Of a stretch of DNA of 64,000 bases, positions 17,111 to 26,169 are shown in pieces. The translations under genes and the position numbers were made by a program. A model generated the notes under the pieces. The model ran no database searches. It was not told the origin of the DNA and saw only the letters and a program-made list of their open reading frames with translations. The stretch spans positions 26,665 to 90,664 of the forward strand of contig JAAVCF010000012.1 in NCBI GenBank assembly GCA_014802445.1, in the 5' to 3' direction. The DNA comes from Bacteroides sp. (lineage in GTDB: Bacteria > Bacteroidota > Bacteroidia > Bacteroidales > Muribaculaceae). Every line of letters begins with the position of its first letter. Position 1 is the stretch's first letter.

Positions 17111-19423
17111 TCAAAGAATTGAGAAACGGGCAAATTTGAGCAGGAGCACGCGGCGGCCTGTGTTGTCAAACTCCACGGTCACGCGGGCATCGGCCATGGA
17201 ATTGTCAATGAGGGTGATGGTGCCCTTGCCGAATTTTGAGTGTTCCACTCTCATGCCCTCGCGGAGCTCGTCGGCGGTGTGCTGCGGCATGGAGGCTGAG
17301 GGGGTTGCGGCCGGCTTGGCGGGAGCAGCAGGGCGGCGCGCGGGGATGTCGCGCAGGGAGCTGCGGGACTCTGCGGGGCGCACGGGCCGCGAGGATGAGT
17401 GGAAACTTGAGCGATAGTTGGCTATGGGGTTCACCGGCGCGGAGAGTGTGGTGCCAGTGGCGGCGCGGAGGAATTGCGGGTCAATGTCGGCTATGAAGCG
17501 CGAGGGGCGACAGGTGGCCGTCTGGCCGTTGCGGAAGCGCGACGAGGCGTAGCTGAGCATGCAGAATTTCTTGGCGCGGGTGATGGCCACGTAGAGCAGA
17601 CGGCGCTCCTCCTCGATTTCGGCTGGCGAGCTCGACGCCATGGCCGAGGGGAAGAGCTCCTCCTCCACCCCGACAACAAACACATTGGCAAACTCCAGGC
17701 CTTTGGCGGCATGGACAGTCATGAGGGTCACCGATTCACCCTGGACGTCACTGTCAGAATCCTGGTCAGTGGCCAGCGACACTTCGCTCATGAACGTGGC
17801 CAGCGACACATCTTCCTGGCCCGCCTCAAGGCGTCCGGCCACAAACTCCTGCACTCCGGCAAGGAGCTCCTGGAGGTTTTCTTGCTTCGACACACTCTCG
17901 GGGGTGCGGTCAGACACGAGCATGGCCAGCAGGCGGGTGCGTCCTATGATGTAGGAGGCCACGTCGTAAGCGTCGGCTCCGGAGGCGTTTTTCTGAATGA
18001 ATTCGTTGATGAGCTCGCGGAAGTCGTTAAGCTTCTTGAGGGTGCCGGAATTGACGGCGAGGCTGAACCGGGCAGGGTCGCAGATAACCTGCCAGATTGA
18101 CACACCGGCGTCAACGGCGGCATGGACAAGCTTGCCGAGGGTGGTGTCGCCGATACCGCGCGAGGGGAAGTTGATGATGCGCTTGAGGGCTTCGTCATCG
18201 TCAGGGTTGAGCGACATGCGGAAGTAGGCCGTGGCGTCCTTCACCTCCTTGCGCTGGTAGAATGACAGGCCGCCGTAGATTCTGTAAGGGATGTTGCGCT
18301 TGCGGAGCTGCTCCTCGAGGATTCGGCTCTGAGCATTGGTGCGGTAGAGCACGGCAAACTCGTCGTAGCCGTCGCCTCCGGCCATGTGGACCTGCGAGAT
18401 GCGGTTGGCCACGAGGAAGCTCTCTTCATAGTCACTGTAGCTCTGCACCACCTCCACCGGGGCGCCGGTTTCATTGTCGGAGAACACATGCTTGGGAATC
18501 TGCCCTTTGTTCTTCTCAATGAGGCTGCCGGCGGCGTTGACAATGTTGCGCGTGGAGCGGTAGTTTTGCTCGAGCTTGAAGATGCTCAGGTCAGGATATG
18601 CGCGCTTGAGGTTGAGGATGTTGGCGATGTTGGCGCCGCGGAATGAGTAGATGCTCTGGGCATCGTCGCCCACCACACAGAGGTTGCCCTGCCCTTCGGT
18701 GAGGCGCTGCACAATGAGGTGCTGGGCAAAATTAGTGTCCTGATACTCATCGACGAGCACATAGCGGAAAAATTCTCGGTAATGGTTGAGCAGGTCAGGA
18801 TTGTCGCGGAGCAACACGTTGGTGTAGTATAGCAGGTCGTCAAAATCCATCGCACCGGCCACGGCGCAGCGGTCTCTGTAAGCGTGATAGATTCTCACTG
18901 TCTCGGGGCGCTTGGAGCGGCGGTCGGAGTCCATGAGCTCGCGGTCAATGGCATAGGCTTCGGGCGACACGAGGGCGTTCTTGGCATTGGAGATGGCAGA
19001 GAGCACTGTGGCGGGCTTATACACCTTGTCGTCAAGCCCCATGTCCTTGATAATCATTTTCACGAGCGATTTTGAATCGGCTGTGTCGTAGATGGTGAAG
19101 GAGCTCTTGAAGCCTATGCAGTCAGCGTGGGTACGCAGAATTCGGGCGAAGATGGAGTGGAAAGTGCCCATCCAGAGCTTGCGCGCGGTTTTCTCGCCGG
19201 CGAGGCCCTCAATGCGCTCGCGCATCTCGCGGGCGGCCTTGTTGGTGAAGGTCAGCGCGAGGATTCGCCACGGTTCGTAGCCTTGGGCCAGCAGGTGGAC
19301 GATTTTATAGGTCAGCACACGGGTTTTGCCCGAGCCGGCGCCCGCAATCACGAGCTCCGGGCCGGTCATGTGGGCCACGGCGCGACGCTGGGCGTCGTTG
19401 AGTTGACTGAGATAATCTTCCAT
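17111..19423 (-). CDS. pcrA: UvrD/PcrA-type superfamily 1 DNA helicase
   Basis: This 770-residue ATP-dependent 3'-5' DNA helicase would act in nucleotide-excision repair, mismatch repair and clearing of blocked replication. All SF1A motifs are present: GAGSGKTRVLT (Walker A), VDEYQDTN (motif II), GDDAQSIYSFRGA (III), LEQNYRST (IV), TVHAAKGLEF (V) and RLLYVAITRAKK (VI). The C-terminal stretch (about 680-770) is proline- and alanine-rich and ends in a Tudor-like tail (GMRVEHSKFGKGTI...), as in PcrA, which binds RNA polymerase. The start is the ATG at 19423 because TATCTTTG lies just upstream (19435-19428); the longer frame to 19474 is not used. First gene of an operon with nspC. Confidence 0.95.
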   Translation of the reverse strand: MEDYLSQLNDAQRRAVAHMTGPELVIAGAGSGKTRVLTYKIVHLLAQGYEPWRILALTFTNKAAREMRERIEGLAGEKTARKLWMGTFHSIFARILRTHADCIGFKSSFTIYDTADSKSLVKMIIKDMGLDDKVYKPATVLSAISNAKNALVSPEAYAIDRELMDSDRRSKRPETVRIYHAYRDRCAVAGAMDFDDLLYYTNVLLRDNPDLLNHYREFFRYVLVDEYQDTNFAQHLIVQRLTEGQGNLCVVGDDAQSIYSFRGANIANILNLKRAYPDLSIFKLEQNYRSTRNIVNAAGSLIEKNKGQIPKHVFSDNETGAPVEVVQSYSDYEESFLVANRISQVHMAGGDGYDEFAVLYRTNAQSRILEEQLRKRNIPYRIYGGLSFYQRKEVKDATAYFRMSLNPDDDEALKRIINFPSRGIGDTTLGKLVHAAVDAGVSIWQVICDPARFSLAVNSGTLKKLNDFRELINEFIQKNASGADAYDVASYIIGRTRLLAMLVSDRTPESVSKQENLQELLAGVQEFVAGRLEAGQEDVSLATFMSEVSLATDQDSDSDVQGESVTLMTVHAAKGLEFANVFVVGVEEELFPSAMASSSPAEIEEERRLLYVAITRAKKFCMLSYASSRFRNGQTATCRPSRFIADIDPQFLRAATGTTLSAPVNPIANYRSSFHSSSRPVRPAESRSSLRDIPARRPAAPAKPAATPSASMPQHTADELREGMRVEHSKFGKGTITLIDNSMADARVTVEFDNTGRRVLLLKFARFSIL

Positions 19424-19427
19424 AATG

Positions 19428-19435
19428 CAAAGATA
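19428..19435 (-). promoter_or_regulatory. -7 box of the pcrA-nspC operon
   Basis: TATCTTTG on the minus strand lies 4 bp before the ATG at 19423. No convincing TTG is present 20 bp upstream. Confidence 0.4.
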
Positions 19436-19526
19436 GTAAAAAAAATCCCGCATTGCCCTCAGGGCCCGGTGCATCGGTTGCGCCGGGCCCTGAGCGTTTA
19501 TGTGGAGGGGGATGAAGAAGGGTTAA

Positions 19527-21992
19527 TCACTTCTTCTTTTTCTTGTAACGGTGGCTGTAGCCGTAGCCATAACCGTAGCCGTAACCGTAGCCTGAGCCGT
19601 AGGCGGGGCGTTCGGTGGCGTTGAGCACCACGGCCAGGTTCTTATAGCGCTTGGTGTCATAGAGCTCCTGAATCATGGGGAGCATTGAGCGCTGCAGCAG
19701 GCCGGCACGAATCACGAAGAGAGTGAGGTCAACCTCGGGATTGATAATCAGCGTGTCGGCCACAATGTCGATTGGCGGACAATCGAGGAAAATGTAGTCA
19801 TATTCGGGGCGGACGGCGTCAAGCAGCTCCTTCATGCGCTCGTCCTCGATGAGCTCAGAGGGGTTGGGAGGCACGGGGCCCACGGGGAGGAAGTCAAGGC
19901 CTTCCTGACCTCCAACGTTGCGGCGCACAATCTCGTGGCGCGAGGCGTTGCCCACAAGGTAGTTCACAAGACCTTCGGTGCGTGTGGCCTCTTTGCCGAG
20001 CACATCCTCTGAGAGTGTGGTACGGCGAAGGTCAAGGTCAACGAGCAGCACACGGTGACCCTTGATGGCGAGGGCGGCGGCGAGGTTGAGCGACACGAAG
20101 GTCTTGCCCGAGCCGGGGCTGGCCGAGGTGACGGCCACCACTGAGGCGGTGTGGGGGTCGGCCTTGCGGCGGGTCATCATCTCCAGACTGGTTCGGAGCA
20201 CACGGAAGGCTTCGTTGATGACATTGAGGTTCTCATGCTCCACCACCAGGCCCTGACGCACTTCAGCTTTGTTGCGGAAGCGGCCCAGGATGCCGTTGGA
20301 GCCGTGGTTGAGGGGCACCTCACCAACGAAGGGAATCTTGAGCTTCTCGATATCCTTGCGGTCACGCACTCGGGTGTTGAACACTTCGGTCAGATAGATG
20401 TAGCTGAACGGCAGGAGCAGACCCAGCACAAAGCCCATCATCAGGATGGTGTTGGGCTTGGGGGCGATGGGCGACAACGGTCCGAGGGGCTCCGAGATGA
20501 TGCGCACGCGGCTGGTGGTGTAGTTCTGTGAGAGCTCGTTCTCCTCGCGCTTCTGGAGCAGGTAGAGATAGAGCGCTTCTTTCACCTTCTGCTGACGTTC
20601 GACACTGAGCAGATAGCGGGCCTGCGAGGGGTTTGATGCGATTTTGGAGGTGGTTGAGGTCTCTTCGCGCTGGAGCGAGGCCATGCGGGTGTTGAGCGAG
20701 GTGATGGCATTGTCAAGGCTCTGCACAAGGGCCAGGCGCATGCTCTGGAGGCGACCGTCAAGCTCCGACACGAGGGGGTTGGCCGACGACGAGTTGGCTG
20801 CCAGCGAGTTGCGCTCCATCAGGATGCGGTTATACTCGGCAATCTGGCTCTCGATGTTCACGTCGGCCACTCCGGTGTTGGAGGGGAGCACGGCGTTTGA
20901 ATTGGCGGTCTTGGTCATGAAGTCGCGCACATAGCGGGTCATGGCCAGACGGTTAGAGAGCTCCATCAGGGCTTCGGAGGCGCGGTTGGCCTTCTCCACA
21001 TACATCGAGGCCGTGGCCTGCACGTCAGGGAGAAGATTGGCGCTCTTGTAGCTGGAGATGTCAGAGTCAACGGTGCCGAGCTCCGATTCAATCACGTTGA
21101 GGCGGTCATTGATAAAGCGCGAGGTGGCTTCGGCCACGCGTGAGCGCTCGCGAACGGCGTTTTCATTGTAGACTGACACTATGGTGTTCAGGATGTCTTC
21201 GGCTCGCTGAGGCGACACATCGTCAAGCTTCAGTGAGAGCACGTCGGCCCATTCGTCAAGCATCTCGCTCTTGAGGCGTCCGGCAAGGGCCATGGCGGTG
21301 TTGTAGACACTGCCGCGCGACACATTGACCTCCATCGGCTCCTTGATGTCGCCGGCTGAATAGAGGGGATTGATTGACACTGACACGGGGCCTACGGGGG
21401 TTTCCACCGTCTCGCCGGCCAGATAGTTCACTTTTATGTCGAGGTCATTATGGCTTTCTTTGGCGCTTTCCACGCTCACAATGCGGGCTTTGCCCTTGGG
21501 CTGGATTTCAAGCGTCAGGCTCACTCCCGCTTCGTCAGGCCACCCGGGGAAGTTGACTATCACGGGCTGATTGGGACCGTAAAGGGTCTGGGTGTACCAT
21601 TTTCCGGGGGTGGAATAGTTAACATTGAGGTTGAGCCTGCGTGTCACCTCCATCATCAGCGAGGGGGTGGTGAGTGAAAAGAGCTCGTTGCGCTTGTTGG
21701 TTGACTGCGAGAAGAGGCCCATGTGTTGGAAGGCGGCCGACACGTCCGACGAGCCTTGGGTGCCGTCGTTCTTCACCACCAGCACAAGCTCCTCGCGCTC
21801 ATACACCGGGCACTGTCTTTTGGCGTAAAGCCACGCAAGGCCTACGCAGATGACCACTGACACCACAAACCACCACCAGTGGCGGCGACACTGACTCAGG
21901 AGTTCCTGAAGCTGAAAAATACTGTTGTCCTGCTCTGACTCGGCCGTGGCTTGAGTCATTCCGGAGTTGTTTGCAGGAGTTAATTCTGCCAT
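19527..21992 (-). CDS. Wzc-like polysaccharide co-polymerase and tyrosine autokinase
   Basis: The 821-residue protein combines an N-terminal Wzz-type chain-length domain between two membrane segments (about 40-60 and 515-535), with a coiled-coil-rich periplasmic part, and a C-terminal BY-kinase domain. The kinase has SASPGSGKTFVSLNLA (Walker A, about residue 620), LLVDLDLRR (A') and YDYIFLDCPP (Walker B). The tail ends in eight tyrosines, mostly in GY dipeptides, then SHRY and five lysines; this is the cluster that is autophosphorylated and cycles Wzc assembly. It should control export and length of capsule or exopolysaccharide. It lies 35 bp after the Wza-like gene. A separate phosphatase is not seen nearby. 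Confidence 0.94.
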   Translation of the reverse strand: MAELTPANNSGMTQATAESEQDNSIFQLQELLSQCRRHWWWFVVSVVICVGLAWLYAKRQCPVYEREELVLVVKNDGTQGSSDVSAAFQHMGLFSQSTNKRNELFSLTTPSLMMEVTRRLNLNVNYSTPGKWYTQTLYGPNQPVIVNFPGWPDEAGVSLTLEIQPKGKARIVSVESAKESHNDLDIKVNYLAGETVETPVGPVSVSINPLYSAGDIKEPMEVNVSRGSVYNTAMALAGRLKSEMLDEWADVLSLKLDDVSPQRAEDILNTIVSVYNENAVRERSRVAEATSRFINDRLNVIESELGTVDSDISSYKSANLLPDVQATASMYVEKANRASEALMELSNRLAMTRYVRDFMTKTANSNAVLPSNTGVADVNIESQIAEYNRILMERNSLAANSSSANPLVSELDGRLQSMRLALVQSLDNAITSLNTRMASLQREETSTTSKIASNPSQARYLLSVERQQKVKEALYLYLLQKREENELSQNYTTSRVRIISEPLGPLSPIAPKPNTILMMGFVLGLLLPFSYIYLTEVFNTRVRDRKDIEKLKIPFVGEVPLNHGSNGILGRFRNKAEVRQGLVVEHENLNVINEAFRVLRTSLEMMTRRKADPHTASVVAVTSASPGSGKTFVSLNLAAALAIKGHRVLLVDLDLRRTTLSEDVLGKEATRTEGLVNYLVGNASRHEIVRRNVGGQEGLDFLPVGPVPPNPSELIEDERMKELLDAVRPEYDYIFLDCPPIDIVADTLIINPEVDLTLFVIRAGLLQRSMLPMIQELYDTKRYKNLAVVLNATERPAYGSGYGYGYGYGYGYSHRYKKKKK

Positions 21993-22027
21993 AATATAAT
22001 AATGTACGCGCGTTTCTAATTTATATC

Positions 22028-22828
22028 TTACTTAAAGACGAGCACCGCAATGGTGGTGAGCAGTGAGGCCACTGACAGCCAGAAGGAAGCGGTGAGCGTG
22101 GTGTTGCCGTTGGCCTGACGCTGACGCTTCTTGTAGGCGTTGGGGTCCACATAAATCACGTCGTTCTGCTGCAGATAGTAAGCGGGTGAAGCATAGAGGT
22201 CGTTGGCCGATGTTAGGTCCACTTTATAAACCTGGGTGCTACCGTCGGGATTCTCGCGCATCACCACCACATTCTTGCGTTCGCCCTGGATGGTGAGGTC
22301 ACCGGCCATGGCAAGACCTTCAAGGATAGTTACGCGGTCACTGGCCATGGCATAGCGGCCGGGGTGGGCCACTTCGCCGAGCACACTGATGCCGGCGTTG
22401 GCAAACTCCACTGTCACCGTGGGGTCCTTGATGAGGTTCTCCTGAATGAGCTTCTGCTTGATTTCGCGGGCAATCTCGGAGCGGGTCAGGCCACCCACGT
22501 GGACATCTCCCAGCAGGGGGAAGTCAATGTTGCCGTAGGCGTCGACGGTGTAGAGCGAGATGCCGGAGGTGAAGTCGCTCTGCGCATATTTTGAACCTAT
22601 GCGCGCGGCCTGCACGGGGAGGTTAAAAAGCGCTGCCAGAGCGGGGTCCTTTGAGTTGACCACAATGGAGAGTTTGTCGTCAGGGGCGGCCTTGATAGCG
22701 CCTGACAAGGTGGCCATCTGATAGGTTCCTTCGTTGATATCCTGGACATACGACACATCCTTGGGAGTTGAGCATGACCACATGACGGCTGCGCCGGCAA
22801 GCGACATTATGATGGGTTTGATTCTCAT
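22028..22828 (-). CDS. Wza-like polysaccharide export protein
   Basis: The 266-residue protein has the polysaccharide export (Poly_export) domain (about 45-150, including VDAYGNIDFPLLGDVHVGGL) and an SLBB domain (about 155-235, ISVLGEVAHPGRY). A cysteine near residue 19 (MWSC) looks like a lipidation site, though the residues before it are not a classical lipobox. A hydrophobic C-terminal segment (FWLSVASLLTTIAVLVF) could span a membrane. Such proteins form the periplasmic and outer-membrane channel for capsule export with Wzc, which follows 35 bp downstream in the same operon. Confidence 0.93.
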   Translation of the reverse strand: MRIKPIIMSLAGAAVMWSCSTPKDVSYVQDINEGTYQMATLSGAIKAAPDDKLSIVVNSKDPALAALFNLPVQAARIGSKYAQSDFTSGISLYTVDAYGNIDFPLLGDVHVGGLTRSEIAREIKQKLIQENLIKDPTVTVEFANAGISVLGEVAHPGRYAMASDRVTILEGLAMAGDLTIQGERKNVVVMRENPDGSTQVYKVDLTSANDLYASPAYYLQQNDVIYVDPNAYKKRQRQANGNTTLTASFWLSVASLLTTIAVLVFK

Positions 22829-22894
22829 CGGTATGATTGGTTTTCAGTATGCAACTTTAAGTGTAAATCAAGGGGTTGGCAACTTGACTTTTCA

Positions 22895-24004
22895 TCACAG
22901 TCGGGCGGCCACCTGCGAGTCAAGGGTGCTCAGGTCAGTGATGCGGGCCACGAGCTCTCCTTTGCGGTCAATGATGAAGGTGGTGGGGAGAGCAACCACG
23001 TTGTAGTTGGCCAGATTGCGGGCGCCGTCGGCCTGGGAGTTGTAGACCGTAATCCAAGGCAGCGGGGCTGCAGCCTGGCGCCAGAGATACTCGTCATCAT
23101 CCACCGACACCTGGAATATCTCCAGGCCGCGGGCGTGGTATTTGTCGTAAATCTTCTTGAGCTCGCGATTAAAGGCGGCTGACTCATCAGCGGCATAGGC
23201 CGTGAAGTTCAGGAGCACCACCTTGCCTGACGAAGCAAGCTTTTCAAGGCTGTGCTGGGTGCCTTTGTTGTCGTAGAGGGTGATGTCAAACACGTTGACC
23301 AGACGGGCCTCGAGGGTGTCGCGGGGCGCGGCGTCGGAGATTTTGCGGTTGTTCAGGTAGAGGTTGCGCAGATAGGATGTGCGGGGGTCGGCGGGGCGGG
23401 TGTGGTCAAAAGCGTTGGCCACGGCGCCAATAATCTTGAGGTCAGAGGGGCGCGAGGGGTCAAAGAGCTGAAGGCCGCCAATGCGCTTGTTGATAATGTA
23501 GTATGACACAATATCAGAGGGGTCCTCGAGGAGGAGGCCGCCAAGCTCGCGCTTAAGGAGCGAGTCGTTAACCACACTCATGGCGGGCTTGCCGGCGAGC
23601 ATGCCTGCCACCTTGCGGTCCACAGCCATGAGCCTTTCGGCTGCCTTGCTGCCTGAGAGGGTGTAGTCAGTGTCGAAAGCTGACGCCGTTGTCACCACGG
23701 TCACAGTTTCAATGCTGTCGATGGGGAAGTAAAGGGTCTTGTCGTCAAGACGCAGGCGGTAAATGTCGGGATAGCCCATTGCGGCGTGCTTGACCTTGAA
23801 ATTGCCGCCGGCATCAAGCTTCACGGAGTCCAGCGGATACCACATGCCGTTATTGTTGGCCTCCACAATCATGGTGTGGCCTTCAGCGCCTTCGATACGG
23901 CCGTCGACGGTCCATTCGGCCGAGCCGCCACAGGAGGCGAGCATGGCACCGGCCATCACAGCCATGAGCCGGGCATATATCTTGTTTTTGCAGAATGTGA
24001 TCAT
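22895..24004 (-). CDS. DUF4369/TlpA-like lipoprotein lacking redox cysteines
   Basis: This 369-residue protein has a lipobox (MLASC) at about residue 25, a DUF4369-like N-terminal domain (WTVDGRIEGAEGHTMIVEA) and a C-terminal thioredoxin-like AhpC/TlpA domain (about 230-369). The fold is recognisable from VVLLNFTAYAADESAAFNRE, FQVSVDDDEYLWRQ and ALPTTFIID with its cis-proline. At the usual WCGPC site the sequence reads YAADES, so both redox cysteines are missing and it cannot work as a disulfide reductase. It may be a binding or scaffold protein. It precedes the wza-wzc pair by 66 bp on the same strand and could share their transcript. Confidence 0.88.
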   Translation of the reverse strand: MITFCKNKIYARLMAVMAGAMLASCGGSAEWTVDGRIEGAEGHTMIVEANNNGMWYPLDSVKLDAGGNFKVKHAAMGYPDIYRLRLDDKTLYFPIDSIETVTVVTTASAFDTDYTLSGSKAAERLMAVDRKVAGMLAGKPAMSVVNDSLLKRELGGLLLEDPSDIVSYYIINKRIGGLQLFDPSRPSDLKIIGAVANAFDHTRPADPRTSYLRNLYLNNRKISDAAPRDTLEARLVNVFDITLYDNKGTQHSLEKLASSGKVVLLNFTAYAADESAAFNRELKKIYDKYHARGLEIFQVSVDDDEYLWRQAAAPLPWITVYNSQADGARNLANYNVVALPTTFIIDRKGELVARITDLSTLDSQVAARL

Positions 24005-24116
24005 AACGATTGATATGGTTCGGACATCCCTGACTCACACACACTTAGGCGCAGTCCACTCGTTACGGACCGCCGCCTCGGCACTGCACAGGGCGCCCTT
24101 CTTAATAAATTTAGCG

Positions 24117-24147
24117 CAAATTTAGCTTTTTTTTTACTTTCCGCCAA
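24117..24147 (-). promoter_or_regulatory. Promoter of the DUF4369/TlpA-like gene and probably wza-wzc
   Basis: On the minus strand there is TTG (24147-24145), a 20-bp spacer and TAAATTTG (24124-24117). The leader would be about 105 nt. I found no separate promoter before the wza-like gene, so this may drive all three genes. Confidence 0.65.
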
Positions 24148-24219
24148 GAATTTACCTCTATTGAATAGCCACTTGTCAGATTACTTCGGGGGAAATTTTC
24201 ATATGCCGCGGATGTTGCG

Positions 24220-24227
24220 TAATTTTG
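24220..24227 (+). promoter_or_regulatory. -7 box of the glycosyltransferase-flippase operon
   Basis: TAATTTTG lies 8 bp before the ATG at 24236. The -33 region is weak (TTTTC at about 24196-24200). The site excludes the longer open frame that begins at 24161, upstream of the promoter. Confidence 0.45.
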
Positions 24228-24235
24228 TAGCTGTC

Positions 24236-25366
24236 ATGAAAATCCTGTTGATGGGCGATTACAGTAACTGTCACCGAACTCTGGCCACAGGGTTGCGGCG
24301 GCTGGGTCATGACGTGACGGTGGCGTCGAACGGTTCACGATGGATGGACACTGCGCGCGACATTGACCTTTCCCGCCCTTCCGACTCCAAGCTGGGCGGC
24401 CTGCGCCTGTGGATGAGGCTGCGCGGACGGCTACGCAATCGCCTGGAGGGCTATGATGTGGTCAGCATCAACAATCCCGTGATGGTGGAGCAGCGTCCCG
24501 AGCGCTGCATGGCGCTTTTTGACAGTCTGATAAAGAGCAACGGTGCGGTGTTTCTCACCTGCATGGGCTCCGACACTAATTTCATTAAGGCTTGCATTGA
24601 CCCCGCGGGGCCTCTCCCTGTCAATGAATGGATGATTAATGGCGACCCAGCACCGCTCTATCGGAGCGATCCGGCCAAGGTGGACCAGTGGCTCAACCCG
24701 TCGCTGACGCGCCTCACTGACCATGTTTACAACAACATAGCAGGCGCCACCACCATCCTCTATGAGTATGAGCGGGTGGCGGCTCTTCACCTGCCTCCCG
24801 AAAAGCGGGCTTACATTTCGCTGCCCATTGACGTTAAGGCGATGGAGCCGGTTTATATCCCTGACATGCCGCAAAAGGTGCGCTTTTTTCTGGGGCGTCA
24901 TCAGGGGCGATTGGTGGAGAAAGGCACTGACCTACTGGAGCATGCGGCCCGTGCTGTGGTGGAACGCCACCCCGACGCGGCGGAGCTTGTGATTGTGGAG
25001 AATCGCCCTTATAATGAATACCTTGAACTGCAGAAAAGTGCTCATGTGGTGCTCGACCAGATTTACAGTTACACTCCTGCCACTAACGCCCTGCTGGCCA
25101 TGGCCTACGGCCTGACGGCGGTGAGCGGCGGCGAGCCTGAATTCTATGATTTCATTGGCGAGAGGGACAATAGGCCGGTGATTAACGCGCAGCCTGACTA
25201 TGAGGCACTGGTCAACACTCTGGAACATACCGTATTGGACCGCCGCACACTGGCGGCGCGCGGGCGCGCGTCGCGTGAGTTTGTGGAGAAGCATAATGAC
25301 GTGGACATGGTGGCCCGTCGGGCGGTGGATTTCTGGACATCACGCATCAACACTGACCGCTCATGA
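24236..25366 (+). CDS. GT-B fold glycosyltransferase (GT4-like)
   Basis: The 376-residue protein starts MKILLMGDYSNCHRTLATGL, the N-terminal Rossmann strand of GT-B enzymes. The C-terminal half has FFLGRHQGRLVEKGTDLLEHA and a segment around AMAYGLTAVSGGEPEF, the family 4 region that binds the nucleotide-sugar (the E of the EPEF segment would be the usual Glu). It probably transfers a sugar during assembly of a surface polysaccharide. It is the first of four genes that overlap end to start and finish with a flippase. Donor and acceptor cannot be read. Confidence 0.85.
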   Translation: MKILLMGDYSNCHRTLATGLRRLGHDVTVASNGSRWMDTARDIDLSRPSDSKLGGLRLWMRLRGRLRNRLEGYDVVSINNPVMVEQRPERCMALFDSLIKSNGAVFLTCMGSDTNFIKACIDPAGPLPVNEWMINGDPAPLYRSDPAKVDQWLNPSLTRLTDHVYNNIAGATTILYEYERVAALHLPPEKRAYISLPIDVKAMEPVYIPDMPQKVRFFLGRHQGRLVEKGTDLLEHAARAVVERHPDAAELVIVENRPYNEYLELQKSAHVVLDQIYSYTPATNALLAMAYGLTAVSGGEPEFYDFIGERDNRPVINAQPDYEALVNTLEHTVLDRRTLAARGRASREFVEKHNDVDMVARRAVDFWTSRINTDRS

Positions 25367-26169
25367 GGATGCTCGATGTTGCCATAGTGACCATGGGCAG
25401 GCAGGGGATGGAACGCTTCGCCGCCTCCCGGCTGCCCGAGGTGACGGGGGTGGGCTATGTGGTGTCGTGGCAACCGGCAGGCGCCGAGCCTGTTGTTCCG
25501 CCGGCGCTGCTGGAGCGCCCTGATGTGGAAGTGGTTATCACTGACACCACAGGGGCGAGCATCAACCGCAACAATGCTCTTGACCACTGCTCAGCCCCGC
25601 TGATTCTCATGGCCGATGATGACATTGAATTCTCCGCGGAGGGACTGCGCGGGCTTATTGGCGCGTTTGAGGCCCACGAGGATATTGATTTCGCCGTGTT
25701 TGCCTATTCGGGGGCGGACCATCCGCGCTACCCCACCGCCGAGGTGCCGCTTCCTCCGGTGCCGTCCGGCTTCCCTGTGGCAACGTTCACCATCGCCGTC
25801 AGGCGGAGCGTGACTGACCGCGGGGTGAGGTTTGACGAGCGCTTCGGTCCGGGCGCCCGGCTGCCGCTGGGCGAGGATGAGATGCTGTTTCACACTCTCC
25901 TGCGCCGTGGCTTCAAGGGGCGCTTCTTCCCTATGGTGATTGTGCGCCACGCAGGGCTCACGTCGGGCTACCGGCCTGTCGACGCGCCCTCGGCCCGCGC
26001 TTTAGGAGCCATCATAGGGATGGTTTATCCGCTCACTTCTCTCCTACGGATTCCGCTGAAGGCATGGCGCATGGGGCGCTCGGGCCAGATGCCGGCGCTC
26101 CCGGCTCTGGCAGCCTTGACCCGCGGATGGTTAACCCAACTCATTATGACCCGTCCATGGCACAATTGA
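25363..26169 (+). CDS. GT-A type glycosyltransferase, first of a tandem pair
   Basis: The 268-residue protein has a GT-A-like core: VAIVTMGRQGMERF, INRNNALDHC, LILMADDDIEF (DxD motif near residue 85) and DERFGPGARLPLGEDEML (acceptor-side ED motif near 168). A C-terminal hydrophobic helix (about 210-235) may dock it to the membrane. Its ATG overlaps the previous stop by 4 bp (ATGA). It is clearly paralogous to the next gene in nearly every motif. Assignment to a numbered GT family is not certain. Confidence 0.85.
   Translation: MRMLDVAIVTMGRQGMERFAASRLPEVTGVGYVVSWQPAGAEPVVPPALLERPDVEVVITDTTGASINRNNALDHCSAPLILMADDDIEFSAEGLRGLIGAFEAHEDIDFAVFAYSGADHPRYPTAEVPLPPVPSGFPVATFTIAVRRSVTDRGVRFDERFGPGARLPLGEDEMLFHTLLRRGFKGRFFPMVIVRHAGLTSGYRPVDAPSARALGAIIGMVYPLTSLLRIPLKAWRMGRSGQMPALPALAALTRGWLTQLIMTRPWHN

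Noticed and set aside
24061..24140. Possible RNA gene in the gap between divergent operons
   Set aside because: The sequence is explained by the minus-strand promoter and leader; no stable structure was seen.
24161..24235. 25-codon extension of the GT4-like gene
   Set aside because: It starts with TTG upstream of the -7 box at 24220-24227; the GT-B fold begins at MKILLMGDYS.
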